Assembly (NCBI GenBank): GCA_028287745.1
Contig: JAQBPB010000037.1
Location: forward strand, 1 to 48,644
Origin: Chloroflexota bacterium
GTDB lineage: Bacteria > Chloroflexota > Chloroflexia > Chloroheliales > Chloroheliaceae
Reading direction: 5' to 3'
DNA length: 48,644 nt
The notes beneath the pieces were generated by a model. That model searched no databases. It was not told the origin of the DNA and was given only the letters and a program-made list of their open reading frames with translations. This document shows, piece by piece, positions 14,735 through 23,113 of this stretch. Positions within the stretch are counted from its first letter, which is position 1, and each line of letters begins with the position of its first letter. Position numbers and translations under genes: made by a program.

Positions 14735-15952
14735 ATGAGCGAAAATCTTCAAAAGCGTCCACCGGCCCTGGCCGGTATCCGGGTACTCGACCTGAGCCGC
14801 ATCCTGGCCGGACCCTACTGCACCCAGCTTCTAGGCGACCTGGGAGCCGATATTATAAAAGTTGAACAGCCGGAGTTGGGCGATGGCAGCCGGGCCTGGG
14901 GTCCGCCCTCCGCCGGGGGTGAGGCGGCCTATTACCTCTGCCTCAACCGCAACAAGCGCAGCATGACCTTGAACCTGAAAAGCGAGGAAGGCCGGGCGAT
15001 TATCCGAAAATTGGCCGCCCGCAGCGACATCCTGATCGAGAATTTCAAGTACGGGGAACTGGAAAGGCTGGGACTGAGTTACGAGTCGCTGGCGGCCGAA
15101 AATCCCGGCCTGATTTTCTGTACCATTAGCAGTTACGGTCCTACCGGGCCGCTCAAAGAGCGCCCCGGCTTCGATTTTATGATCCAGGCCCAGAGCGGTA
15201 TTATGAGCATTACCGGCAGCCCCCAGAACGGCCCGACCAAAGTCGGGGTGGCCGTGGTGGATGTAACTACCGGCCTGTACGCCGCCAATGTTGTCCAGGC
15301 GGCCCTGTTTGCCCGCGAGCGCGACCCCTTAAAGCGCGGTCAAAAACTGGAAGTCTCGCTTTACGAATGCGCCCTGGCCTGGTTGGCTAATATCGCCAGC
15401 AACTATCTTATTTCCGGCAAAACGCCCGGCCTGATTGGCAATGCCCACCCTAACGTGGTCCCCTACCAGCCTTTCGAGACCGCCGATATCCCGGTGGTCC
15501 TGGCTATCGGCACCGACGCCCAATTCCGCCGGTATTGCAAACTTGTCGACCGGCCCGAACTTGGTACCGACCCCCGCTTTGCCACCAATACTGCCCGGGT
15601 CATGAACCGTGAAATACTCATACCACTCATGCAAGCTCTGTTTATTCAGCGCCCGTCAGCGGAATGGGAAGAATTGCTGGCGGCCCTGGATATACCGGTG
15701 GGCACTATAAAGACACTGGACAAAGTTTTTGATGACCCCCAGACACAAGCCCTGAAAATCGTCCACGAAATCCAGCACCCGACCGCAGGTAGCATCAAGC
15801 TGGTGGGCTCGCCAATGCACCTGAGCGAAACCCCCACCCAAATAAACTATGCGCCGCCGCTGCTGGGCCAGCATACTGCTGAACTGCTCGAAGAAGTCCT
15901 GGGCTATTCCGCCGGGGAAATAAGCCGGTTACGTGACGAGGCTGTTATTTAG
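14735..15952 (+). CDS. class III (CaiB/BaiF) CoA transferase
   Basis: A 405-residue family III CoA transferase that moves CoA between carboxylic acids. The N-terminus LAGIRVLDLSRILAGPYCTQ and LGADIIKVEQPELGD, then FKYGELERLGLSYESL and the catalytic Asp147 in RPGFDFMIQAQSG are diagnostic. The C-terminal part has VVPYQPFETADIPVVLAIGT and the usual VGSPMHLSETP segment. Substrate acids cannot be inferred. It follows the sugar kinase by 19 bases but has its own -10 element touching the ATG, so it may be transcribed apart from the sugar operon. It is convergent with the large regulator gene. Confidence 0.9.
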   Translation: MSENLQKRPPALAGIRVLDLSRILAGPYCTQLLGDLGADIIKVEQPELGDGSRAWGPPSAGGEAAYYLCLNRNKRSMTLNLKSEEGRAIIRKLAARSDILIENFKYGELERLGLSYESLAAENPGLIFCTISSYGPTGPLKERPGFDFMIQAQSGIMSITGSPQNGPTKVGVAVVDVTTGLYAANVVQAALFARERDPLKRGQKLEVSLYECALAWLANIASNYLISGKTPGLIGNAHPNVVPYQPFETADIPVVLAIGTDAQFRRYCKLVDRPELGTDPRFATNTARVMNREILIPLMQALFIQRPSAEWEELLAALDIPVGTIKTLDKVFDDPQTQALKIVHEIQHPTAGSIKLVGSPMHLSETPTQINYAPPLLGQHTAELLEEVLGYSAGEISRLRDEAVI

Positions 15953-15994
15953 TTCCATTAAGTCGCCTGGGGGCAACTTTCACGGCTATTTCAA

Positions 15995-18871
15995 CTAGCG
16001 AGTACTGAGTTCAAGGTCTTCCCGGCTTTCGCCAAGATAATTGGGACTGCGCGCCAGGTCCAGGGCTTGCTCTAATTCAAGTTCCTGGCCCTGCGACCAG
16101 GCCGCTTCAAAATTCGGGAGGTCAAGTTGTGAGCGGATTTGGGCTATTTTATTAGTATAGGTCGCCTGCTCAGAGGTTTCCCGGGGCGATTGCGTCTGCT
16201 GGCGGATTTTATCCGAGGCGGCATAAAGCTGGGCCGCCCTTTCATAAAATTGCTGGGCTACCGCCAGACCGGCCATATTATCCAGGCCATCCCCAAGATA
16301 CTTTTCGCCCATTTCACCCAGCATCTCAATGCTGTCCAGGTACAAATTCCGAGCGGCGTTAAATTGGCCCTGCCGGACCCTGACATTCCCCAGATTGTGC
16401 AGGCTGGCCGCGATACCCCAGCGGTCACCTAATTCTCTCTCTAACTCCAGGCCCTTATACGAAAGCTGGTAGGCTTGCTCGTAGTGCCCCTGGTTCATAT
16501 AAACGCAGCCAAGCAGGTCCAGAGTAATCGCCAGCCGCCGTTTATCGCCCAGTTCTTCAAATAGCCGCAAACTCTCATCAAGTAGCCGCACGGCCTGGTC
16601 GTAATGCGACTGGATTAAAAGCACTTTTCCCAGGCTGCCCAGGGCCGTCGCCTGACCAAGCTTATTATGTAATTTCTCGGCAATCTTCAGGCTGTCCGTA
16701 TAGGCCCCGGCGGCTTGCTGGTATTCTCCGGTGGCGGTATAAATGTTACCAAGATTACGGAGGGCAATCGCGATGCCGCCCGAATCGTTTAATTCCTGCC
16801 GGATAGCCAGGCTCTCTTCTACCAGTTCAATGGCCCGCTTGAAATCGCGCTGCCAGACTTCCAAATTTCCAAAGCTGTTTAGAACTGTGGCGATGCCCGG
16901 TTTATCCTTGAGCTGGCGTTTCAGGGCTAAACTTTCCTCCAGGAATAACCTGGCTTGCTGGAAGTCACCCTGTAGAAAAGCCAGGTCTCCCGCTTTATTA
17001 AGGGCGTTAGCTTTCGACTGCTTTAATTCCACACCCAGGTTGGCCCCGGTACAGAGGTCCAGCACCTGGGCTAACCAGTGGCGCCCCTCGCTATAAAAGC
17101 CCCGGATTTCCCAATAAAGCGCGACTGCCGCCGCCATATGCAAAGCCAGGTCGGCTGCTTCCAGTGCCGTACCGGCGAAATACTCATTATTAAAATCACA
17201 CCGGTTATAGCTTGAAGCCATGTTTGGAGGCTGGCTGTCAGGATCTGTTTGCGCCTGGCCGGTCCTGGCCCTGGCTATCAACCATTGAAGGGCCATCCGC
17301 AAGTTTTCCTGTTCAACGTCCAACTGGGCCAGCCAGACCACCTGTTCCGGCCCGCGCAACTTCACCTCAGTTTTCCGGGCCAGTTTCAGATAAAACTGAG
17401 CATGGCGCTGCTGAACCAGTTCTACTTCCTGCCGCCATTCCAGGCGTTCCTGGGCAAACTCCCGCAAAGTTTCCAGCATCATAAAGCGTTGGGTGGTGGA
17501 TTGGTTATCCATCCGGACTACCAGGCTTTTGTCCAGCAATTGGCTCAAATAATCCATGCTGTCAGTTTCGGAACCGGCTTCCCGGCCACAAACAGCATGG
17601 GCCGCTTCGACGGACCAGCCATTCCGGAAAACTCCCAACCGGTCGAATAGTTGCTGCTCGGCCTGGTCAAGCAGGTTATAGCTCCATTCCAGGGTCCGGC
17701 GCAAGGTTTGCTGGCGGGCCGGTAATGATTGGGCGCCCCTGGTCAATAAAGGCAGGCGTTTATCGCTCAGTTTTTCTAACAGGTTATTGACTGACAACAT
17801 TTTCAAGCGGACAGCGGACAGTTCTATGGAAAGCGGCAGCCCTTCCAACCGGACGCATAATTCCGCGATAGCCTGGTAGTTATCGGGCGTTAAGGAAAAA
17901 GTGGGCTGGACCGCCTGGGCTCTTTCCAGAAAAAGTCCAACCGCCTCATAACCACCTAACCTCTCCGGGCCGGGTAGGTTTGCCAGGTCCGGCAGTTCCA
18001 ACGGCGGTACAGCAAATTCACGCTCCCCGTAAATATGAAGTACCGCCTGGCTGGTAACAAGTAATTTCAGTCCCGGTGCGGCGGCCAGCAGTTCGTCCAG
18101 CAAGCCGGTTCCGGCCAGTAATTGCTCGAAATTATCCAGGACCAGAAAAATCTTTTTATTGGACAGGTGTTGCTTCAACCCGGCGGTCGCGGAAAGGTTG
18201 CCTGCTTCTTTGAGCTGGAGCATTTGCAGGATAGCCGAGGGTACAAATTGAGGGTCATTTATGCTGGCAAGGGGGACAAAAAAAACGCCGTCTTCAAATT
18301 CGCCCAGCATCGCCCTGGCGACACTCAGGGCTACTCTTGTTTTGCCAATGCCACCAGGACCCAGCAAAGTTACCAGGCGGACTTCCTCCCGGCCCAGGAG
18401 TTGCCTGACCTGCTGGATTAGTTTGTCCCGCCCGATTAACCGGGTTGCCGAAGCTGGCAGATTATGAATAGGTTCCGGCTTTGTCTTCAGGGCCAGTGAA
18501 GTAGTTTTCCCCGTAAGGACTTTGCCGGGGTCCGGTAAATCTTCCTGGCCGGGGCGAGCCCGCATATCCCGTAGGGTTAGCCCGTTTAGCGGTGGTGTCT
18601 GCCATTCCTCCCGGGTAAAAATAGTGGCAGACAAATCTACTAATTCAAGCAACTCAACGGCCTGGTCCCGCCGGGTGATGGCTTGCCAACCGGCCAGGGT
18701 CTTAATAATTTGCTTTACTTCAAGCTGGGTTAAATTAGAATGCCGAATCCCATTAAGCTTGCGGCTTAAAACCTGAGGGTTAAGGCCAACCGCCCCGGCC
18801 AGGTTTTTTTGGGAAAACCCGGCCCACTGGCAATATTTTTGAATTTTCCCTTTGAAATCGTCAATCTTCAT
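15995..18871 (-). CDS. HTH / NB-ARC ATPase / TPR transcriptional regulator (AfsR-like, STAND class)
   Basis: A roughly 958-residue signal-transduction ATPase. The N-terminus has an Xre-like HTH (WAGFSQKNLAGAVGLNPQVL, then SRKLNGIRHSN). A linker leads to NB-ARC: ASATRLIGRDKLIQQV, Walker A LLGPGGIGKTRVALSVA, Walker B KIFLVLDNFEQLL, and GLPLSIELSAVRL in the ARC region. The C-terminal third is about seven TPR units, each like ALRNLGNIYTATGEYQQAAG. It lacks the BTAD domain of true SARP regulators. The frame opens at TTG 18919, but ATG 18871 fits the HTH start better; neither has a strong ribosome site. It is transcribed away from the RiPP genes from its own promoter and is the obvious candidate controller of that cluster, by position only. 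Confidence 0.87.
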   Translation of the reverse strand: MKIDDFKGKIQKYCQWAGFSQKNLAGAVGLNPQVLSRKLNGIRHSNLTQLEVKQIIKTLAGWQAITRRDQAVELLELVDLSATIFTREEWQTPPLNGLTLRDMRARPGQEDLPDPGKVLTGKTTSLALKTKPEPIHNLPASATRLIGRDKLIQQVRQLLGREEVRLVTLLGPGGIGKTRVALSVARAMLGEFEDGVFFVPLASINDPQFVPSAILQMLQLKEAGNLSATAGLKQHLSNKKIFLVLDNFEQLLAGTGLLDELLAAAPGLKLLVTSQAVLHIYGEREFAVPPLELPDLANLPGPERLGGYEAVGLFLERAQAVQPTFSLTPDNYQAIAELCVRLEGLPLSIELSAVRLKMLSVNNLLEKLSDKRLPLLTRGAQSLPARQQTLRRTLEWSYNLLDQAEQQLFDRLGVFRNGWSVEAAHAVCGREAGSETDSMDYLSQLLDKSLVVRMDNQSTTQRFMMLETLREFAQERLEWRQEVELVQQRHAQFYLKLARKTEVKLRGPEQVVWLAQLDVEQENLRMALQWLIARARTGQAQTDPDSQPPNMASSYNRCDFNNEYFAGTALEAADLALHMAAAVALYWEIRGFYSEGRHWLAQVLDLCTGANLGVELKQSKANALNKAGDLAFLQGDFQQARLFLEESLALKRQLKDKPGIATVLNSFGNLEVWQRDFKRAIELVEESLAIRQELNDSGGIAIALRNLGNIYTATGEYQQAAGAYTDSLKIAEKLHNKLGQATALGSLGKVLLIQSHYDQAVRLLDESLRLFEELGDKRRLAITLDLLGCVYMNQGHYEQAYQLSYKGLELERELGDRWGIAASLHNLGNVRVRQGQFNAARNLYLDSIEMLGEMGEKYLGDGLDNMAGLAVAQQFYERAAQLYAASDKIRQQTQSPRETSEQATYTNKIAQIRSQLDLPNFEAAWSQGQELELEQALDLARSPNYLGESREDLELSTR

Positions 18872-18933
18872 AGACAGGTAAGCAATTGGTAAACATCGGG
18901 TAATCAAATCAGGAGGCAATGAACACTCTTTTG

Positions 18934-18962
18934 ATTATACTTAGTTTGTGCCCTTCTTTCAA
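18934..18962 (-). promoter_or_regulatory. promoter of the NB-ARC/TPR regulator gene
   Basis: Read on the minus strand: TTGAAA (18962-18957), 17-bp spacer, TATAAT (18939-18934). The predicted start near 18927 leaves about 55 nt before ATG 18871. Confidence 0.75.
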
Positions 18963-19135
18963 TTTTACTGGCAGTTAAAGGCATTGTAACCGCCAAAAAA
19001 CTGTTTTGCTTACAAGGAGCATCTACCAGCCACTTTTCAGGCGAACAAGTGGTTATGGTATGGTCCAAAATAAAAACTACCTGCCTGGTTCTACCTCTCG
19101 TCAGTGCCAGTAAACCAAACTAAAGGAGCGTTTCC

Positions 19136-19507
19136 ATGTTACCCAACGGCCAGGAAAAAAATTACAAGGAACAATTCTTTAATGAGCAGCCCTTTGAAGT
19201 CGGTTATATTATTGCTTATGATGATGGACGGCGTGACAAAATAGGCCGCCTGCCCCTCCCGGAACCGGAACCGGAGCAGTTTTCTCTGTTCAAGAAAATG
19301 ATTGAATTGGAACCGTCTATTCGAGAAGCCAGCTATATTTTCGGCAGCATTCGCTTACAACGCCGGTACGATGACCTGAGTCCCCGCACTATTGAATACA
19401 CCCGCGATGAAATAAAAGCCTATTTGCAAAAACTGGCCCGCCCCGGAATAATCAAACGTTACCACGTAGACTTAAATTTCCCGGCCTCTTCCGCATGGTC
19501 AGAATAA
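19136..19507 (+). CDS. hypothetical 123-residue protein beside the RiPP genes
   Basis: No family was recognised. The product is hydrophilic, with no signal peptide or membrane helix. It contains an aromatic strand-like segment FEVGYIIAYDDGRRDKIG, a Glu/Pro stretch LPEPEPEQFSLFKKM, and a basic helical C-terminal half (RTIEYTRDEIKAYLQKLARP). AAAGGAG lies 9 nt before ATG 19136. It is the first plus-strand gene after the divergent regulator, followed by an inverted repeat and 281 bases before the RiPP precursor. It could be an accessory of the RiPP system (for example a recognition or immunity protein) or unrelated; nothing in sequence decides this. Confidence 0.7.
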   Translation: MLPNGQEKNYKEQFFNEQPFEVGYIIAYDDGRRDKIGRLPLPEPEPEQFSLFKKMIELEPSIREASYIFGSIRLQRRYDDLSPRTIEYTRDEIKAYLQKLARPGIIKRYHVDLNFPASSAWSE

Positions 19508-19535
19508 CCTGAAAGTAATTTAATAAACTAAATTA

Positions 19536-19559
19536 GAAGAGTGATTAATGTCACTCTTC
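19536..19559 (+). terminator. inverted repeat, possible weak terminator
   Basis: Perfect 9-bp stem GAAGAGTGA / TCACTCTTC with loop TTAATG, 29 bases after the hypothetical gene. It is followed by ATTAAAATTAG rather than a T-run, so termination is uncertain; the minus-strand side is no richer. Confidence 0.45.
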
Positions 19560-19582
19560 ATTAAAATTAGACCATCCCTCCC

Positions 19583-19611
19583 TTTTCAAAAGTTCAATTG
19601 GTAGTTATAAT
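19583..19611 (+). promoter_or_regulatory. possible promoter of the RiPP precursor gene
   Basis: TTTTCA (19583-19588), 17 bp, TATAAT (19606-19611). It would give a leader of about 170 nt before the precursor. The surrounding 281 bases are AT-rich and contain no other supported gene. Confidence 0.5.
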
Positions 19612-19788
19612 AAAAACATAACTAGTAGAAAGAGATTTATCGGCCCATCGGGATAATATAAAATCTTTAGCTACTAATTTCTTACGCGAAACCTCATAGA
19701 ATAAATCCTTCCTGAAAAGATTTAACCGGTGTTAAATCATTTCTTTTGGCAACCCCTTTTTAGAGTTTCTTTCAAGAAAGGAGATCCC

Positions 19789-20055
19789 ATGTCTAGTCTT
19801 AATGCACAGGAGTTTATTAGCAGGTTAGCCTCGGACCCTGCGTTCAGGTCACAGGTCGGTATTGTCCCTACCATGCCCCTGGATGAGTTTCAGAGCAAAG
19901 CCGCGGCGGCAGGTTACAATTTTACTTCCGAAGAGATCCTGGCAGCGGCGGAAACCCAGCAAGGCGGCGCTTTGTCAGACCAGGAACTTGAAGATGTATC
20001 CGGTGGTGCAAGATCCAACTTAAAAATTTCAATCACGGTTACTATCAAGTTTTAG
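19789..20055 (+). CDS. RiPP precursor peptide with Nif11-type leader
   Basis: An 88-residue precursor of a ribosomally made, post-translationally modified peptide. Residues 1-73 match the Nif11-like leader pattern: AQEFISRLASDPAFRSQV, then AAAAGYNFTSEEILAAAE, and the terminal LSDQELEDVSGG double-glycine cleavage site. Cleavage after Gly73 would release ARSNLKISITVTIKF, 15 residues. From Leu78 to the C-terminal Phe88 hydrophobic and polar residues alternate strictly. The core has no Cys, so lanthionine or sactipeptide chemistry is excluded. The frame is open from 19729, but ATG 19789 has AAAGGAG 6 nt upstream and matches leader length. A stable hairpin separates it from the radical SAM gene that follows, as expected if precursor is made in excess. 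Confidence 0.88.
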   Translation: MSSLNAQEFISRLASDPAFRSQVGIVPTMPLDEFQSKAAAAGYNFTSEEILAAAETQQGGALSDQELEDVSGGARSNLKISITVTIKF

Positions 20056-20068
20056 CGGTAAAACTGGT

Positions 20069-20110
20069 CAGGGCCACTTCCCACAAAGAAGTGGCCCTGG
20101 TTTAAATTTG
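20069..20110 (+). terminator. attenuating hairpin between precursor and maturase
   Basis: Perfect 12-bp stem CAGGGCCACTTC / GAAGTGGCCCTG (20069-20080 with 20088-20099), loop CCACAAA, followed by GTTTAAATTTG. The weak T-tract suggests partial read-through into the radical SAM gene, 30 bases on. Confidence 0.75.
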
Positions 20111-20139
20111 TCTATCTCTGGAAAACTGGAGGTTGTACT

Positions 20140-22137
20140 TTGATAAATAATTTTACCCGGGAGTCAATTTCAAACCAGGAACCTTACTCGACAGCCCTTC
20201 CCACACGCGCTGACTTCAAGGTGGCCCTTATAGCAATGCCTTTTGTATCCTACCACCGCCCTTCCATCCAACTTGGCCTATTAAAAGCAATTGCAGACTC
20301 ATATGGTTTTCCAGTCACCACTTTTCACCTGAACCTTGATTTCGCCCATCAAATTGGAACGGAATTATACGAACTATTATGCGATTTCCGGGGGCATTTG
20401 CTCGGTGATTGGCTTTTCGCTAAAGCGGCTTTTGGCGATGCCATCCCGGATGATAGTGGTTTTCTGCAACTTAAGGGTTTGTATATTGATAAAACCCTGG
20501 CCGCCCTGGTCGAAGACAGACAACGCCTGGATAAACTCAGACTGGAACAGATCCCCGCCTATATTGAAAAGCTGATGCTGGATACCGATTGGAGCCAGTT
20601 TAAAGTCATTGGTTTTACCTCTACCTTCCAGCAAAATACCGCTTCGTTTGCCCTGGCTTCCGCCATAAAGCGCCGCCATCCCGGTGTCACAATGGTTTTC
20701 GGCGGCGCTAATTTCGAAGGAGAAATGGGTCAGGAACTCACCCGCACGGTAGACTGTATTGACTATGCCGTGATCGGTGAAGGAGATAAGGCATTCCCGG
20801 AATTTTTAATAGCCCTCCAGGAAGGGCGCGACCCTACCCAAATCCGGGGAGTGGTTGCCCGCCGCAATGGGCGCGTCACAAACCTGAATTCCCGGCCACC
20901 GCTCAGAACCCTGGACGAATTACCGACCCCAGACTATACCGAATTTTTCGAACGAGCCGGAAACCTGGGGCTGTTACCCACCGACCCCACCGAGAGAATT
21001 TTACTCCCCTTTGAAAGCTCTCGCGGCTGCTGGTGGGGCGAAAAACACCAGTGTACCTTCTGCGGTTTGAACGGCACCGGCATTGTCTACCGGGTGAAAT
21101 CACCCCAAAAGGTCCTGGCCGAACTTGACGAACTCGCCAAATACTACCCGAAAACGGTCCTGGAAGCGGTTGATAATATCCTTGATATGTCCTATATCAC
21201 CACGGTTTTCCAGAAGTTGAGCGAGACCAGGCCCGGCTATGAGTTGTTCTACGAGGTCAAGGCTAACCTTTCCAAAGAACATTTGAAAGTGCTGCATAAC
21301 GGGGGAGTTATCCGTATCCAGCCTGGCATAGAATCGCTTAACAGCCACGTCCTTAAACTTATGCGTAAAGGCATCAGCGCCAGCCAGAATGTAAACGCCA
21401 TTCGCTGGTCCAGGTACTTTAACATCGGGGTGGGCTGGAATATGCTTTGGGGTTTCCCGGGCGAAACGGAACAGGATTACCGGGAACAGGCCGCTTTAAT
21501 CCCCAATTTAATCCATCTTTTCCCGCCGGACGGCTATGGTCGCATCTGGATGGAGCGGTTCAGCCCGATCTACTTTGAAAAAGAAAACTTCCCAACCCGC
21601 TACATCAAACCGGAAGCCAGTTATGGCTATATCTACCCCAAAGAGGTTAACCTGGAAAAGATTGCTTATTTCTTTGACTATGAATTTGAGGAAAAGCTCC
21701 CGGATAATACTTATAAGGGTTTAGTCCAGGCCCTTGAGGCCTGGCAAGAAGCCTGGAAGCAGCCGGAAAAACCGCGCCTGCTTTACTGGGCCTATTCCGA
21801 CTTCCTGAAGATTGAGGATTTGCGCCACCCCAGCCAACCACTTTCTTATTATGTAGAAGAACCCCAGGCTTCCATTTACCTGGCCTTTAGCGACCGGCCG
21901 CATACGGCCCTGGCTGTTAAAACCAAACTGGACCTTAAAATCCCGGTCTGGGAAATTGAGCAGTATTTGCAGAAATTATGTGATATGGGCCTGATGATGC
22001 GAGATGGCAATTATTATCTCAGCCTGGCAATTCCCTCCGCTAAACCCCGCTACGAAGTGCGCAACGGTAAGATTTCCCTGAGTTTATCCCATGAAGAAGA
22101 CCTGGAACCGCTGCTGGCGAACGCCGGGGTCTGTTGA
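20140..22137 (+). CDS. radical SAM RiPP maturase (rSAM_ocin_1/TIGR03975-like), B12-binding-like N-terminal domain
   Basis: A 665-residue radical SAM enzyme. The N-terminal third is a cobalamin-binding-like Rossmann domain (VALIAMPFVSYHRPSIQLGL, FKVIGFTSTFQQN, MVFGGANFEGEMG, DYAVIGEGDKAFPEF). The [4Fe-4S] motif is Cys297-x7-Cys305-x2-Cys308 in SRGCWWGEKHQCTFCGLNG, a spacing and context characteristic of the RiPP maturation radical SAM protein 1 family as I recall it. GWNMLWGFPGETEQDY is a later barrel strand. The C-terminal 100 residues look like a winged-helix domain (QYLQKLCDMGLMMRDGNYYL), possibly a leader-binding element. The start is TTG 20140 with GGAGG 7 nt upstream. It directly follows a Nif11-leader precursor, its likely substrate. 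The modification (methylation, epimerisation or other C-H chemistry) is not known. Confidence 0.88.
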   Translation: MINNFTRESISNQEPYSTALPTRADFKVALIAMPFVSYHRPSIQLGLLKAIADSYGFPVTTFHLNLDFAHQIGTELYELLCDFRGHLLGDWLFAKAAFGDAIPDDSGFLQLKGLYIDKTLAALVEDRQRLDKLRLEQIPAYIEKLMLDTDWSQFKVIGFTSTFQQNTASFALASAIKRRHPGVTMVFGGANFEGEMGQELTRTVDCIDYAVIGEGDKAFPEFLIALQEGRDPTQIRGVVARRNGRVTNLNSRPPLRTLDELPTPDYTEFFERAGNLGLLPTDPTERILLPFESSRGCWWGEKHQCTFCGLNGTGIVYRVKSPQKVLAELDELAKYYPKTVLEAVDNILDMSYITTVFQKLSETRPGYELFYEVKANLSKEHLKVLHNGGVIRIQPGIESLNSHVLKLMRKGISASQNVNAIRWSRYFNIGVGWNMLWGFPGETEQDYREQAALIPNLIHLFPPDGYGRIWMERFSPIYFEKENFPTRYIKPEASYGYIYPKEVNLEKIAYFFDYEFEEKLPDNTYKGLVQALEAWQEAWKQPEKPRLLYWAYSDFLKIEDLRHPSQPLSYYVEEPQASIYLAFSDRPHTALAVKTKLDLKIPVWEIEQYLQKLCDMGLMMRDGNYYLSLAIPSAKPRYEVRNGKISLSLSHEEDLEPLLANAGVC

Positions 22138-22143
22138 AGCAAG

Positions 22144-22196
22144 AGGCCCCATTACCGCTATCCTCACCGGACGTCGTAATGGGGCCTTTGTTGTTT
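22144..22196 (+). terminator. intrinsic terminator after the radical SAM gene
   Basis: 12-bp stem AGGCCCCATTAC / GTAATGGGGCCT (22144-22155 with 22176-22187) and a 20-nt loop, followed by TTGTTGTTT. It ends the RiPP operon; the importer genes beyond it are on the other strand. Confidence 0.8.
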
Positions 22197-22243
22197 AGAC
22201 AAATCCTGTTATCTTTTCTGTCTGCCAGGAAAGCCGTTCGATT

Positions 22244-23113
22244 TTAGTTAGTAGGTTGTTTCTGACTGGAAGCGGCCAGCGCCGGTACGTTTAGGGCATT
22301 CTTTAGCGTATTATAACCCAGGGCCAATAAAAACAGGCCGGTCAAGGCCACGACCACACAGGCTCCCGGGGTCAATCCCAGGTAATAACTCACCAGCACC
22401 CCGATTACACTTGCCAGGATAACAACCCCGACCGCGATAAACATCATGGGTAGCAGCCGGTAGGTTAGCAGCCGGGCGGTCGCGCCGGGGGTAATCACCA
22501 GGGCGATCATCAAAATATTGCCCACTGCTGGCAGGCCGGTCACAACGGTCAGGGCTACCAGTACCAGGAAACCCAATTTGATGCGCCTGACCGGCAGGCC
22601 CATCGCCCGGGCGGTCGTTTCATCAAAACTGGTCAGGAGCAGTTCCTTACGCATCAGGAAAATAACCAGCAGGACCAATAAACTTATAAGCAGGGTATTG
22701 AGGACGTCGCCCCACCCAACTCCGAACAACTGGCCGAACAGGAAATGTTCGATACCACTGGTACCGGCCTGCTTGATACCGCTAACCAGGACGATACCCA
22801 ACCCAAAAGCGCCAATATACAGCACCCCTATGGCCGTACTCTCACTTACCTTCTCGTTGTTCTCCACCAGGCTGATGCTGACAACCACCACTAATCCGGC
22901 CACCAGTCCACCCCAGAAAAGGTTGCCGCCCAGCAAAAGGGCAATCACAATGCCAGGAAATATCGAATGGGAAAGGGCGTTCGCCAGGAAAGCCACGCCC
23001 CGCAGGACTACGTAAATACTGACAACACCGCATAAAATCCCCAGTAAGGTCATTTCGATCAGCGACCGCTGAATATAAACCTGACTAAATGGTTCCAGCA
23101 AAAAGTTTAACAT
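22244..23113 (-). CDS. metal ABC transporter permease (ABC-3 family), second permease
   Basis: A 289-residue integral membrane protein of the ZnuB/MntB/TroC family with about eight membrane segments. Typical blocks are LLGILCGVVSIYVVLRGVAF with ALSHSIFPGIVIALLLGGN, TSFDETTARAMGLPVRRIKL facing the ATPase (coupling helix), and PAVGNILMIALVITPGATA in the translocation path. It abuts the other permease without a gap, so the two are translationally coupled and probably form a heterodimer, as in TroCD. It is the last gene of the importer operon. Metal type cannot be read from the permease. Confidence 0.9.
   Translation of the reverse strand: MLNFLLEPFSQVYIQRSLIEMTLLGILCGVVSIYVVLRGVAFLANALSHSIFPGIVIALLLGGNLFWGGLVAGLVVVVSISLVENNEKVSESTAIGVLYIGAFGLGIVLVSGIKQAGTSGIEHFLFGQLFGVGWGDVLNTLLISLLVLLVIFLMRKELLLTSFDETTARAMGLPVRRIKLGFLVLVALTVVTGLPAVGNILMIALVITPGATARLLTYRLLPMMFIAVGVVILASVIGVLVSYYLGLTPGACVVVALTGLFLLALGYNTLKNALNVPALAASSQKQPTN

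Noticed and set aside
19508..19788. Second RiPP precursor in the AT-rich gap
   Set aside because: No frame with a leader-like pattern and ribosome site was found on either strand.
692..22137. Functional link between cobT and the B12-like radical SAM maturase
   Set aside because: They are 18 kb apart with several unrelated operons between; cobalamin dependence of the maturase is itself unproven.
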